Source: Methanobacteriota archaeon
GTDB taxonomy: Archaea; Thermoplasmatota; Poseidoniia; MGIII; CG-Epi1
Length of the DNA stretch: 14,363 bases
Assembly (NCBI GenBank): GCA_014240055.1
Contig: JAAZXP010000031.1
Location: forward strand, 1-14,363
Reading direction: 5' to 3'
Under the pieces are notes generated by a model, which saw nothing but the letters and a program-made list of their open reading frames with translations, did no database searches and had not been told where the DNA came from. Positions 7,735-14,011 of this stretch are shown in pieces; the first letter of the stretch is position 1, and each line of letters begins with the position of its first letter. A program made the position numbers and the translations under genes.

Positions 7735-7742
7735 GTTAATAT
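7735..7742 (+). promoter_or_regulatory. TATA-like box for the CPBP protease gene
   Basis: GTTAATAT is centred about 31 nt upstream of the ATG at 7770, which would give a leader of only a few nucleotides. It lies some 25 bp from the - strand TATA box, so the two divergent promoters could share or compete for factors. The match is weaker than for the other boxes in the window. Confidence 0.4.
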
Positions 7743-7769
7743 CCTACACACGTTTCAGATAAATGCATT

Positions 7770-9455
7770 ATGGCTCAAAAGAAAGTGAAATCTGAGGAAA
7801 TTGTGGAAGATAAAGAAAAGCCAAAAAGTAACCAAGATTGGAAACATTTTCTTAAAATGTGGAAAGATAAAAATATTGGTTTAAATGAAGTCAAACAAGC
7901 TATGGATCCTCTGAATGGAGTTGCAATCCGTTCTAAAATATTAAAACATAATGATGCGCAAAATATAATTCAATCAGCTTCACAATACAAACTAGTTTCA
8001 GATGTAATAAAAGAAATGACTGGGATGGGTAAAGAGCACTATGCAAAACAAACTTTAACTGGTAAAGCTGGTGAAAAAATGAAAGTTGGACCTCAACCCA
8101 AATTAGGCATAGATTTACGGAAAGATGTCATTGGTATGGGAATGTCTAAAGTTGAAGCTAATCAATTTTATACCTTAGTTAAAAATGTAGATTTAACTCA
8201 AACTAACGTAAAACAAGCACCCAATGAAGATAAAATAAGTCCTAGTGATGCGCTCGTTAAGCATGTTAAGAAAGAAGGTTTTGAACTCAAAAACTTTATT
8301 GGAGACTCTCTTGGCCTAATAATAATTGGATATTTACTTGTCTTATTATTTTATTCATTGCTTTTTTCACCCTTAGTATCTTTTATTCTTTGGATATTTA
8401 CAGGTTTTATTATCTACAAAAGCCTTGAAGCATATGGAAATGACAAAACTTGGTTTGCCCAAATATTAGATGATTTTGGAAATTATGGATTTACGAGCCA
8501 GCCGAAGGATTTGAAAACTAAAATTGAAGAAAATGATGTTGAAATCGAACCAGAGGAACCTGAAATTGAACTTGAAGAACATAAAACGAAAGAAGAAGAT
8601 TTGACTTTGAAAAATTACACCGAAAAATTTGATGAATGGAGAATTGCAAAAAATGCAGTACAGGGGCCTTTTATTTCAGCTGGAGATAAGATTAGTGGAT
8701 TCAATTTCAATTCAAAAAGTTTGTACAAACTAAGACTTTGGTTATTTATTATCATTTTTCCTATAGTGATTTGGTGGCTTGGTTTACTATCTATTGTTCA
8801 ACTTCCTATCTATGCATGGTACAATGTATTGGGATTTACTACATTTCAATCTGAGCACCTCGCCTCCATTAGTACACTAAGTTTATCTTTTTTCGTAGTA
8901 ATAAGAATTTACTCTCACTGTACCAATAATCGTAATTTACCTTTTAACTCCAATATCTTTTCAGATTATGATAGTTATGTGACAAAACATCTTTTCAAAT
9001 TGCCCAAAATTAATAGTCTACCCATTACATTGAAGGCTCTTTTACTCGATTTTTTGATTGGTTGGTTAATTTTAATATTAATTATGGGATTGACTACTTT
9101 TGAAAATACAGTTTGCAGTCCGGCTGAAGTTTATTCTTTTGATTCTTTAGAATTTATGACATTACTAATTCTTATGTTGTCTGTTGCTGTATTCACTCCA
9201 ATAATTGAAGAATTAGTATTCAGAGGTTTTGTACTAGATGTTGCCTCCGAAGCTTATGGAAAATGGGGGGCTATCTTTATTTCAGCTTTATTATTTTCTA
9301 TAATTCATATTGAGCCTGTAGCTGTCATTAACGCCTTTTTCGGTGGAATAATATATGGATATGTACGGATTAGAACTGATAGTTTGTGGCCAACTATATT
9401 CTTACACTCTATATGGAATGCCCATCTTTACGTGATTTCTATTTTTTGTATTTAA
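7770..9455 (+). CDS. CPBP-family intramembrane metalloprotease (CAAX-like) with long N-terminal extension
   Basis: CPBP (Abi/Rce1-type) proteases are glutamate-dependent intramembrane enzymes involved in prenyl-protein processing or peptide maturation and immunity. The C-terminal ~140 residues carry the complete signature: EELVFRG (E480, E481, R485), FSIIH (H513) and HSIWN (H546, N550), all within membrane helices. Further helices occur at about 317-350, 368-386, 421-444 and 462-479. Unusually for a family of mostly 200-300 residues, this protein has 561. Residues 1-175 are soluble, Lys-rich and unrecognised. Two helices follow at ~181-220, then an acidic linker (~255-280, rich in Glu). The acidic linker and the N-terminal module may be a substrate-recruitment domain; that is inference. 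The starts of the next two genes are close enough for functional linkage, but a separate promoter precedes them. Confidence 0.85.
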   Translation: MAQKKVKSEEIVEDKEKPKSNQDWKHFLKMWKDKNIGLNEVKQAMDPLNGVAIRSKILKHNDAQNIIQSASQYKLVSDVIKEMTGMGKEHYAKQTLTGKAGEKMKVGPQPKLGIDLRKDVIGMGMSKVEANQFYTLVKNVDLTQTNVKQAPNEDKISPSDALVKHVKKEGFELKNFIGDSLGLIIIGYLLVLLFYSLLFSPLVSFILWIFTGFIIYKSLEAYGNDKTWFAQILDDFGNYGFTSQPKDLKTKIEENDVEIEPEEPEIELEEHKTKEEDLTLKNYTEKFDEWRIAKNAVQGPFISAGDKISGFNFNSKSLYKLRLWLFIIIFPIVIWWLGLLSIVQLPIYAWYNVLGFTTFQSEHLASISTLSLSFFVVIRIYSHCTNNRNLPFNSNIFSDYDSYVTKHLFKLPKINSLPITLKALLLDFLIGWLILILIMGLTTFENTVCSPAEVYSFDSLEFMTLLILMLSVAVFTPIIEELVFRGFVLDVASEAYGKWGAIFISALLFSIIHIEPVAVINAFFGGIIYGYVRIRTDSLWPTIFLHSIWNAHLYVISIFCI

Positions 9456-9472
9456 AATTAACTAAGTGAAAA

Positions 9473-9480
9473 GGTTATAA
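9473..9480 (+). promoter_or_regulatory. TATA box for the small secreted protein gene
   Basis: GGTTATAA is centred about 26 nt before the GTG at 9503, again the leaderless spacing. This supports GTG as the real start and suggests that the two small genes downstream form a unit separate from the protease gene. Confidence 0.5.
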
Positions 9481-9486
9481 CTGAAA

Positions 9487-9510
9487 GGGTTCACAGGTAG
9501 CTGTGAATCC
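9487..9510 (+). repeat. Inverted repeat with 10-bp arms overlapping a GTG start codon
   Basis: The arms are GGGTTCACAG (9487-9496) and CTGTGAATCC (9501-9510), separated by GTAG. Nine positions are Watson-Crick pairs and one is G-T. The right arm contains the GTG start (9503-9505). It lies between the TATA box and the first codons. It could be an operator covering the transcription start, or an RNA hairpin hiding the start codon in transcripts reading in from the protease gene. No T tract directly follows it, so a terminator is less likely. Confidence 0.6.
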
Positions 9511-9524
9511 TAAGCTTTTTGTTC
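9503..9524 (+). repeat. Direct repeat copy A at a gene start
   Basis: The first 22 nt of this gene (GTGAATCCTAA.CT.TTTGTT, encoding MNPKLFV) recur at 10033-10054 with two mismatches. Both copies begin exactly at the start codon. Confidence 0.75.
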
Positions 9525-10036
9525 TGATTTTAGTTCTTTCTGGAGGATTGTTTAACGGCAATCTCGAAATTAACGAAGATGAGCAAAAAAGTCAAGGAGA
9601 TAGCGCTGTGAATCATATATCTAGACTCTTTGCGGATAAATATAACGTAAATATCTATCTCTCAGCATGTGAAAAATTAATGTACGAAAATGGAATGTTT
9701 TATTCTTATTTAGATGTAAATGAGTGTAAAGAAAACGTAAATAAACACTATGAGCAAAAAATGAATGACTTTGTTAAACCCGATTTTGAATACTTCACAA
9801 TCAAAAATACAAAATATAATGCTGAATATAGTGAAAACATCTATAAAATAGATATATTTGGAGTTTATTGCGAAGATACAAGTTTGACTAATTTATTAAT
9901 AAATCCAGAGAAATGTAAGACTGAAGATATCGGATCTCTGTATATGGCTAAAAATTCTATTTCAGGAGAATTTGGTTATGCAGGTACTGGATTTGAAACT
10001 ACAAGTGGAAAATATCTAAAAGTGGTAAGGCCGTGA
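9503..10036 (+). CDS. Small secreted protein with four cysteines, unknown function
   Basis: I do not recognise this 177-residue protein. The GTG start gives a signal peptide (MNPKLFVLILVLSGGLFNG), followed by an acidic mature N-terminus (NEDEQKSQGD). There are four Cys residues in the mature part, in SACEKL, NECKEN, VYCEDT and EKCKTE. They fall as two pairs and are compatible with two disulfides outside the cell. No membrane anchor follows. The mature part is rich in Tyr and Asn and shows no enzyme motif I can name. It follows the CPBP protease gene by 47 nt but has its own TATA box, and it overlaps the next gene by 4 nt (GTGA). A substrate or accessory role with the protease is possible from position alone. 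Confidence 0.7.
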   Translation: MNPKLFVLILVLSGGLFNGNLEINEDEQKSQGDSAVNHISRLFADKYNVNIYLSACEKLMYENGMFYSYLDVNECKENVNKHYEQKMNDFVKPDFEYFTIKNTKYNAEYSENIYKIDIFGVYCEDTSLTNLLINPEKCKTEDIGSLYMAKNSISGEFGYAGTGFETTSGKYLKVVRP

Positions 10037-10054
10037 ATCCTAAACTATTTGTTG
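10033..10054 (+). repeat. Direct repeat copy B at a gene start
   Basis: This is the second copy of the 22-nt start segment at 9503-9524. It lies 530 bp downstream, again with its 5' end at the GTG codon. Confidence 0.75.
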
Positions 10055-10374
10055 GTGATTTTGTACTTCTCCTAGTTTTCATAAGCCAAGGCATGGAAAC
10101 GCATAATTCAGACTCTAGTTTCCTAGAAATACTTGTTCCTTTTCTAATTTCTATGCTAATTATGGTTCCTCTGTTCTACAAGATTGGGTTTCTAAAAGTA
10201 GACAATAAAGCAGAATATGTCAAAAGTTTACGTATTTGGGTTTCAACTATTTCAATTGGAGTTTTGATTAGATTCGTGATGAATATGGCCTTTGAACCTC
10301 TATTTTTATTTGTAATTATTTGTTATTCTTTGACCACTTCTGGAATTATTCGAGCCGCTCATAGCCGATTTTAA
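10033..10374 (+). CDS. Small polytopic membrane protein, unknown function
   Basis: The 113 residues form three or four membrane helices: about LFVGDFVLLLVFISQ, LEILVPFLISMLIMVPLFY, TISIGVLIRFVMNMAF and PLFLFVIICYSLTTSGII. There is a short Lys/Arg-rich loop after the second (KIGFLKVDNKAEYVKSLR). I know no family for it. The GTG start overlaps the previous stop (GTGA), so the two are probably co-translated. The first seven residues, MNPKLFV, and their DNA are the same as in the upstream gene apart from two silent differences, after which the sequences diverge. Translation and start choice are supported by the overlap; function is not. Confidence 0.7.
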   Translation: MNPKLFVGDFVLLLVFISQGMETHNSDSSFLEILVPFLISMLIMVPLFYKIGFLKVDNKAEYVKSLRIWVSTISIGVLIRFVMNMAFEPLFLFVIICYSLTTSGIIRAAHSRF

Positions 10375-10410
10375 GCTCTTATGTCCGTTTAATATAGAGA
10401 CCGCTTCGTC

Positions 10411-10420
10411 GCAAAATATG
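10411..10420 (+). promoter_or_regulatory. Possible TATA box for the RNA helicase gene
   Basis: GCAAAATATG is centred about 30 nt before the ATG at 10447, in a 72-nt gap with no gene. An alternative, TTTAATAT at 10388-10395, would leave a leader of roughly 27 nt that contains GGAAG. I cannot decide between them from sequence alone. Confidence 0.35.
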
Positions 10421-10446
10421 GTAATCTTTTCAGGAAGTCGCATATT

Positions 10447-12360
10447 ATGAGTTTTGAAGAACTCGGCGTAGCGCCATCGATTGTTAATGTCCTGAAAGAT
10501 CAAGGCATTACTGAACCATTTGAAGTTCAAGCCAAATCATTACCAGATATTCTGAATGGAAAAGATGTTTGCTGTCGTGCACCTACCGGTTCAGGGAAAA
10601 CTTTAGCTTTTGGTTTACCGCTTGTTACAAGTTGTAAACAAGCTCACCCACATTATCCAACTGCTTTAATTGTAACACCAACCAGAGAATTAGCTGAACA
10701 AATATGTACCGTTCTAACTCCTTTGGCTAAAGAAGTTGATAGAAGTGTAATGGCCATTTATGGAGGAACCTCATACGTAAAACAACGTCAGAGACTTCAG
10801 AAAGGTGTTGACATTGTTGTTGCATGTCCTGGAAGATTAATTGATTTAATGGAAAATGAAACCATTAACTTGGATGACGTTCAAGCAGTAGTATTAGATG
10901 AAGCTGACAGAATGGCAGATATGGGATTTATTGATCCTGTTTGCCATATTCTTGATAATTGTGACAAAAATAGGCAAACTATTCTTTTCAGCGCCACACT
11001 GGATGATGAAGTAGGTACTTTAGTCAGAAAATATCAGGACCATCCTGTAAAAATTGAAGTTGGACCTAAAGAAATCTCAATGGACAGTATGAAACATTTC
11101 TTTTGGTTAATTCCTAATACTAGAAAATCAAGACTAGCAAGTAGAGCTGTCAAAAAAGGTGGCCGAAGTATGATTTTCTGCAGAACAAGAAGAGGCGTGG
11201 ATCGTGTTGGAAAAGAATTAAGAGAAGAAGGTTTGAACGTAGCTGTAATTCACGGTGGATTAAGCCAGAATCAAAGAGATAAGGCCATGGAACGGTTTGT
11301 CTATGGTGATTGTATGGCACTTGTTGCAACCGATGTGGCTGCAAGAGGTATTGATGTTGAAGGTGTTCAGTGTGTAATACACTATGACCCTCCTGAAAAT
11401 GGTAAAGCATACAAACACCGTAGTGGCAGAACTGCCCGAGCTGGAGCTCATGGTTCTGTAATTTCTTTTGTACAAAAACCTCAGAAAAATGAATATAATA
11501 AAGTTCAAAGACAAGTTGGAATAAGAGTAAGTTTTACTTCGGCTGATTTTGATAAGATACCTGATGCAGTTCCGTATACAGCTCCTAAAAGGCCAAACCG
11601 TGTTGTAAGTCCTTTGTCACGTGGCGGTGGACGGAATAGAGGTCGTTCTAGAGGTGGAAGGTCAAATTCTGGTGGATACCGAGGTGGGCAATCAAGAGGA
11701 GGTCGCCCTTCCTATCCAAAAAGAAGAGATGAAAATAATGGAAATAGGTCTTCTATGGAAAAAGTAAATTCTGATATTGATAAAGCATCTTTCTTTAGAA
11801 AAAATAAATCTAGAAATAAATTTGGCGGAAAAAATAAATTCGGCGGAGGAAAAAATAGATTCCCTAGAGAAGAAGATAGACCTCAGAGAAGAAAACAACC
11901 AAACTATGGAGGCTCATCATCTGACGATGGTGGAAGATCTAACTCCGGTGGAGGGAGAAATGACTCTGGAGGATATAGGGGTGGTAGATCTAACTCCGGT
12001 GGAGGAAGAAATAACTCTGGAGGATATAGAGGCGGTAGATCTAACTCCGGTGGAGGAAGAAGTGACTCTGGAGGATATAGAGGTGGTAGATCTAACTCCG
12101 GTGGAGGAAGAAGTGACTCTGGAGGTTATAGAGGTGGTAGATCTAACTCCGGTGGAGGAAGAAGTGACTCTGGTGGTTATAGAGGCGGTAGATCCAACTC
12201 TGGTGGAGGAAAATCTAAATTCTCTAAAGGAGGAAATCCTAAATCATTCGGATCTGGAAAACCTAAATCTTCAAGCGGCCGTAAAGATGGTCAAAAAACG
12301 AATTATCAGGGCGGAAAAAATAGTAATAAACGCTCAAGCCGTAAAAATGGTAAAAAATAG
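10447..12360 (+). CDS. DEAD-box RNA helicase with Arg/Gly-rich repeat tail
   Basis: This is an ATP-dependent RNA helicase, probably remodelling RNA structure in the cytoplasm (cold, ribosome assembly or decay). All core motifs are present: Q motif GITEPFEVQ, motif I APTGSGKT (45-52), Ia PTRELAEQ, PGR, motif II DEAD (151-154), motif III SAT (182-184), IV MIFCRTRRG, V ATDVAARGID and VI HRSGRTARAG (from H324). The RecA core ends near residue 375. The remaining ~260 residues are basic and low complexity: RGG-type patches, KNKFGGK repeats, then five full 17-residue units of R-S-N-S-G-G-G-R-x-x-S-G-G-Y-R-G-G plus a partial sixth (about 497-588), then a Lys-rich end. Such tails bind RNA and promote self-association in other DEAD-box proteins. 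The core resembles bacterial RhlE/DeaD-type helicases; the exact subfamily is uncertain. Confidence 0.93.
   Translation: MSFEELGVAPSIVNVLKDQGITEPFEVQAKSLPDILNGKDVCCRAPTGSGKTLAFGLPLVTSCKQAHPHYPTALIVTPTRELAEQICTVLTPLAKEVDRSVMAIYGGTSYVKQRQRLQKGVDIVVACPGRLIDLMENETINLDDVQAVVLDEADRMADMGFIDPVCHILDNCDKNRQTILFSATLDDEVGTLVRKYQDHPVKIEVGPKEISMDSMKHFFWLIPNTRKSRLASRAVKKGGRSMIFCRTRRGVDRVGKELREEGLNVAVIHGGLSQNQRDKAMERFVYGDCMALVATDVAARGIDVEGVQCVIHYDPPENGKAYKHRSGRTARAGAHGSVISFVQKPQKNEYNKVQRQVGIRVSFTSADFDKIPDAVPYTAPKRPNRVVSPLSRGGGRNRGRSRGGRSNSGGYRGGQSRGGRPSYPKRRDENNGNRSSMEKVNSDIDKASFFRKNKSRNKFGGKNKFGGGKNRFPREEDRPQRRKQPNYGGSSSDDGGRSNSGGGRNDSGGYRGGRSNSGGGRNNSGGYRGGRSNSGGGRSDSGGYRGGRSNSGGGRSDSGGYRGGRSNSGGGRSDSGGYRGGRSNSGGGKSKFSKGGNPKSFGSGKPKSSSGRKDGQKTNYQGGKNSNKRSSRKNGKK
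11935..12210 (+). repeat. 51-bp in-frame tandem repeat (five copies plus partial sixth)
   Basis: Units start with AGATCT at 11935, 11986, 12037, 12088 and 12139. A sixth, AGATCC at 12190, degenerates after about 20 bp. Each unit encodes 17 residues of the helicase tail. By eye, adjacent units 3 and 4 differ at one position and units 4 and 5 at two, while 1 and 2 differ at four. Silent sites are largely conserved, so the expansion looks recent or homogenised. Confidence 0.93.
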
Positions 12361-12372
12361 GGTCGAGCTATC

Positions 12373-12381
12373 TTTTATTAA
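12373..12381 (+). promoter_or_regulatory. Possible TATA box for pdxH
   Basis: TTTTATTAA lies in the 50-nt gap between the helicase stop and the pdxH ATG, about 34 nt upstream of that ATG. This would give a leader of about 8 nt. The box is AT-rich but not distinctive. Confidence 0.35.
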
Positions 12382-12410
12382 ACAATAACTTAGTACCCTG
12401 ATTGTAAAGT

Positions 12411-13049
12411 ATGGTAAATCTTAATGATATGCGTAAGCAATACAAAATGTCTGAATTAAACCGCAGTGATTTATTAGAATCTCCAACTAATATGTTTAGA
12501 CATTGGTTCGAAAAAGTTGAAAACTTAGATAATATTGAAACTAATGCAATGACTTTAGCTACAGCCACTAAAAAAGGTGAACCATCAAGCAGAATCGTTT
12601 TGCTTAAAGATTATGATGAGAGAGGCTTCGTATTCTATACTAATTACAATAGTGAAAAAGGCAATCAAATAGAACAAAATCCATATGGTTCTTTAACATT
12701 TCACTGGAATGAATTAGAACGACAAATACGTATCAGAGGTAAAATAAGAAAAATATCCCGAGAGTTATCTGAAAAATATTTTAGCAGTAGACCTCGTTTA
12801 AGCCAAATCTCAGTTTTAGCTTCTAACCAAAGTGATGTCTTAAAAAATCGAATGGAATTGGAAGAACGAGTTATTACATTAGAAAAAAAATATGAAGGAA
12901 AGGAAATACCCTGCCCTGAATATTGGGGAGGATATCGTCTCGAGCACCGTAAAGTGGAATTTTGGCAAGGAAGACGGGATCGACTCCATGATCGATTTGT
13001 ATATGTCAAACACGGAACAACATGGCAAACTGAAAGATTGTCACCTTAG
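12411..13049 (+). CDS. pdxH: Pyridoxamine/pyridoxine 5'-phosphate oxidase
   Basis: This FMN enzyme oxidises pyridoxamine or pyridoxine 5'-phosphate to the cofactor pyridoxal 5'-phosphate with oxygen, in PLP salvage. The 212 residues match E. coli PdxH (218) along their whole length. FMN-site motifs are SSRIVLLKDYD (R61, K66) and FYTNYNSEKG (Y76, T77, S81, K83); the usual Arg after the Ser is Glu82 here. Substrate-site residues include YFSSRPRLSQ (Y123, R127, S131) and the C-terminal EFWQGRRDRLHDRF (W185, R191, H193, R195). The enzyme implies oxygen use by the organism. It is a typically bacterial/eukaryotic enzyme, so transfer into this archaeal lineage is likely. The LON-domain gene follows after 9 nt, so the two are probably co-transcribed. 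Confidence 0.93.
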   Translation: MVNLNDMRKQYKMSELNRSDLLESPTNMFRHWFEKVENLDNIETNAMTLATATKKGEPSSRIVLLKDYDERGFVFYTNYNSEKGNQIEQNPYGSLTFHWNELERQIRIRGKIRKISRELSEKYFSSRPRLSQISVLASNQSDVLKNRMELEERVITLEKKYEGKEIPCPEYWGGYRLEHRKVEFWQGRRDRLHDRFVYVKHGTTWQTERLSP

Positions 13050-13058
13050 GTAAATATT

Positions 13059-13739
13059 ATGGAAACTATACCAATTTTCCCTTTAGATCTTATTTTATAT
13101 CCAAACCAGGTAATGCCTCTACGGATTTTTGAACCCAGATATCGCCAAATGTTAGATAATTGTATGAGTGGAAATCGTAAATTTGGAATATGTAAAACAA
13201 ATAACGAAGTGCAAGAAACTGGATGGGACGGTCCGGTAGATATTGGAACTATTGCTTATATTCTTAAATGTGAAGATCTAGATTTAACTGGCACGAGTTA
13301 TTATATCGAACTTATGGGCAAAGAAAGATTCGAAATTAAGAAGCTAATTCAACCTTCATTGCCTAAACCTCTTAGCTATAACCCTCCTGAAAACCCATCT
13401 ATGCAAGCGATGTTGAATGAAACTTCTGGGAAGCCTTTGTATTTTCAGGCTGAAATTGAATATTTACCTGAACTTGAAGGTAGTATTGATGGAAAAAAAT
13501 GGAAATTAATTATTGGAAAATTAGAAAAAAGAATAAAGGAAGCTGCTGCCAAAATGGGCATAGAATTCAAAGACTTTACTGGATTCATAGAACATAATAA
13601 ATTAGGTGAAAATAATGGTTCCGTTCAAGATTTCTACAATATTTCTTCAATGTGTGGATTAACTCTAGAAATGCAACAATCTATCCTAGAAGCAAAAACA
13701 ATAAATCAAGCAATTGACTTTCTTGACTTTGATTTATAA
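13059..13739 (+). CDS. Standalone LON substrate-binding domain protein
   Basis: The N-terminus, IPIFPLDLILYPNQVMPLRIFEPRYRQMLDNCM...FGICK, is the signature of the LON N-terminal (substrate-recognition) domain. No AAA+ ATPase or Ser-Lys protease domain follows in the 226 residues. Freestanding members occur widely in bacteria and some archaea and their biochemical role is poorly defined; binding of misfolded or specific proteins is a reasonable guess. The second half is mostly helical (KLEKRIKEAAAKMG), with Pro-rich linkers between. It starts 9 nt after pdxH, with a weak AGGT at 13048-13051 as possible ribosome binding site, and is the last protein gene before the 23S rRNA promoter. Confidence 0.85.
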   Translation: METIPIFPLDLILYPNQVMPLRIFEPRYRQMLDNCMSGNRKFGICKTNNEVQETGWDGPVDIGTIAYILKCEDLDLTGTSYYIELMGKERFEIKKLIQPSLPKPLSYNPPENPSMQAMLNETSGKPLYFQAEIEYLPELEGSIDGKKWKLIIGKLEKRIKEAAAKMGIEFKDFTGFIEHNKLGENNGSVQDFYNISSMCGLTLEMQQSILEAKTINQAIDFLDFDL

Positions 13740-13800
13740 TTGTAAAAATTCTATAAAACTGCAGTAAAATAATAGAACGGTTTGCTTAATTCCTACGCAG

Positions 13801-13809
13801 TATTATATA
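13801..13809 (+). promoter_or_regulatory. TATA box of the 23S rRNA promoter
   Basis: TATTATATA is the strongest TATA match in the 272-nt gap between the LON-domain gene and mature 23S rRNA. Transcription should start near 13830-13835, leaving a leader of roughly 180 nt. The presence of a promoter here means 23S rRNA need not be read from a 16S operon. Confidence 0.6.
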
Positions 13810-13831
13810 CCCCCTTTTTCTGACAACAAAT

Positions 13832-14011
13832 CCTTGTATCTGACTATTTTATTCTAGTCAATCCGATATGAGGGCATTAGTGCACTCGATCTTGAAGATT
13901 AAGACCGGGGAAGTTGGCATAGGTGTTGGCCTCTCACAGTGAGGCCTATAGACACCAATGATTGTCAGATCATACGCAAACCCGGACGAATGTTGAAGCC
14001 GACGGCTACAA
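13832..14011 (+). other. 23S rRNA 5' leader with hairpins
   Basis: This predicted transcribed leader holds no protein gene and no tRNA that I can fold. One hairpin has arms TGACTA (13841-13846) and TAGTCA (13855-13860). A larger one has arms GGCCTC (13928-13933) and GAGGCC (13941-13946) around a 7-nt loop, extended by GGTGT (13922-13926) pairing with ACACC (13952-13956) across an asymmetric bulge. CCGGG (13905-13909) can pair with CCCGG (13981-13985), enclosing it. Archaeal 23S processing normally uses a long stem with the 3' trailer, which is outside the window. The start coordinate is approximate. Confidence 0.5.

Noticed and set aside
9487..9524. Intrinsic terminator for the protease gene
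   Set aside because: The hairpin overlaps the next start codon, and the T5 run begins only ~5 nt after the stem inside that coding region; an operator or start-site role fits better.
11935..12210. CRISPR-like array
   Set aside because: The units are contiguous, with no unique spacers, and are in frame inside a protein-coding gene.
11777..12388. Open frame of 203 codons overlapping the helicase tail in another + frame, with repeated LTPVEEEVTLEDIE blocks
   Set aside because: It is a frame shadow: the 51-bp repeat is a multiple of three, so its second frame is also periodic and stop-free. The helicase frame is continuous with all motifs, and this frame has no start context of its own.
13861..14011. 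A tRNA or small C/D-box RNA in the 23S leader
   Set aside because: No cloverleaf with a TTCRA-type loop or CCA-like acceptor could be made, and the ATGA/CTGA-like words are too scattered for a convincing C/D pair.
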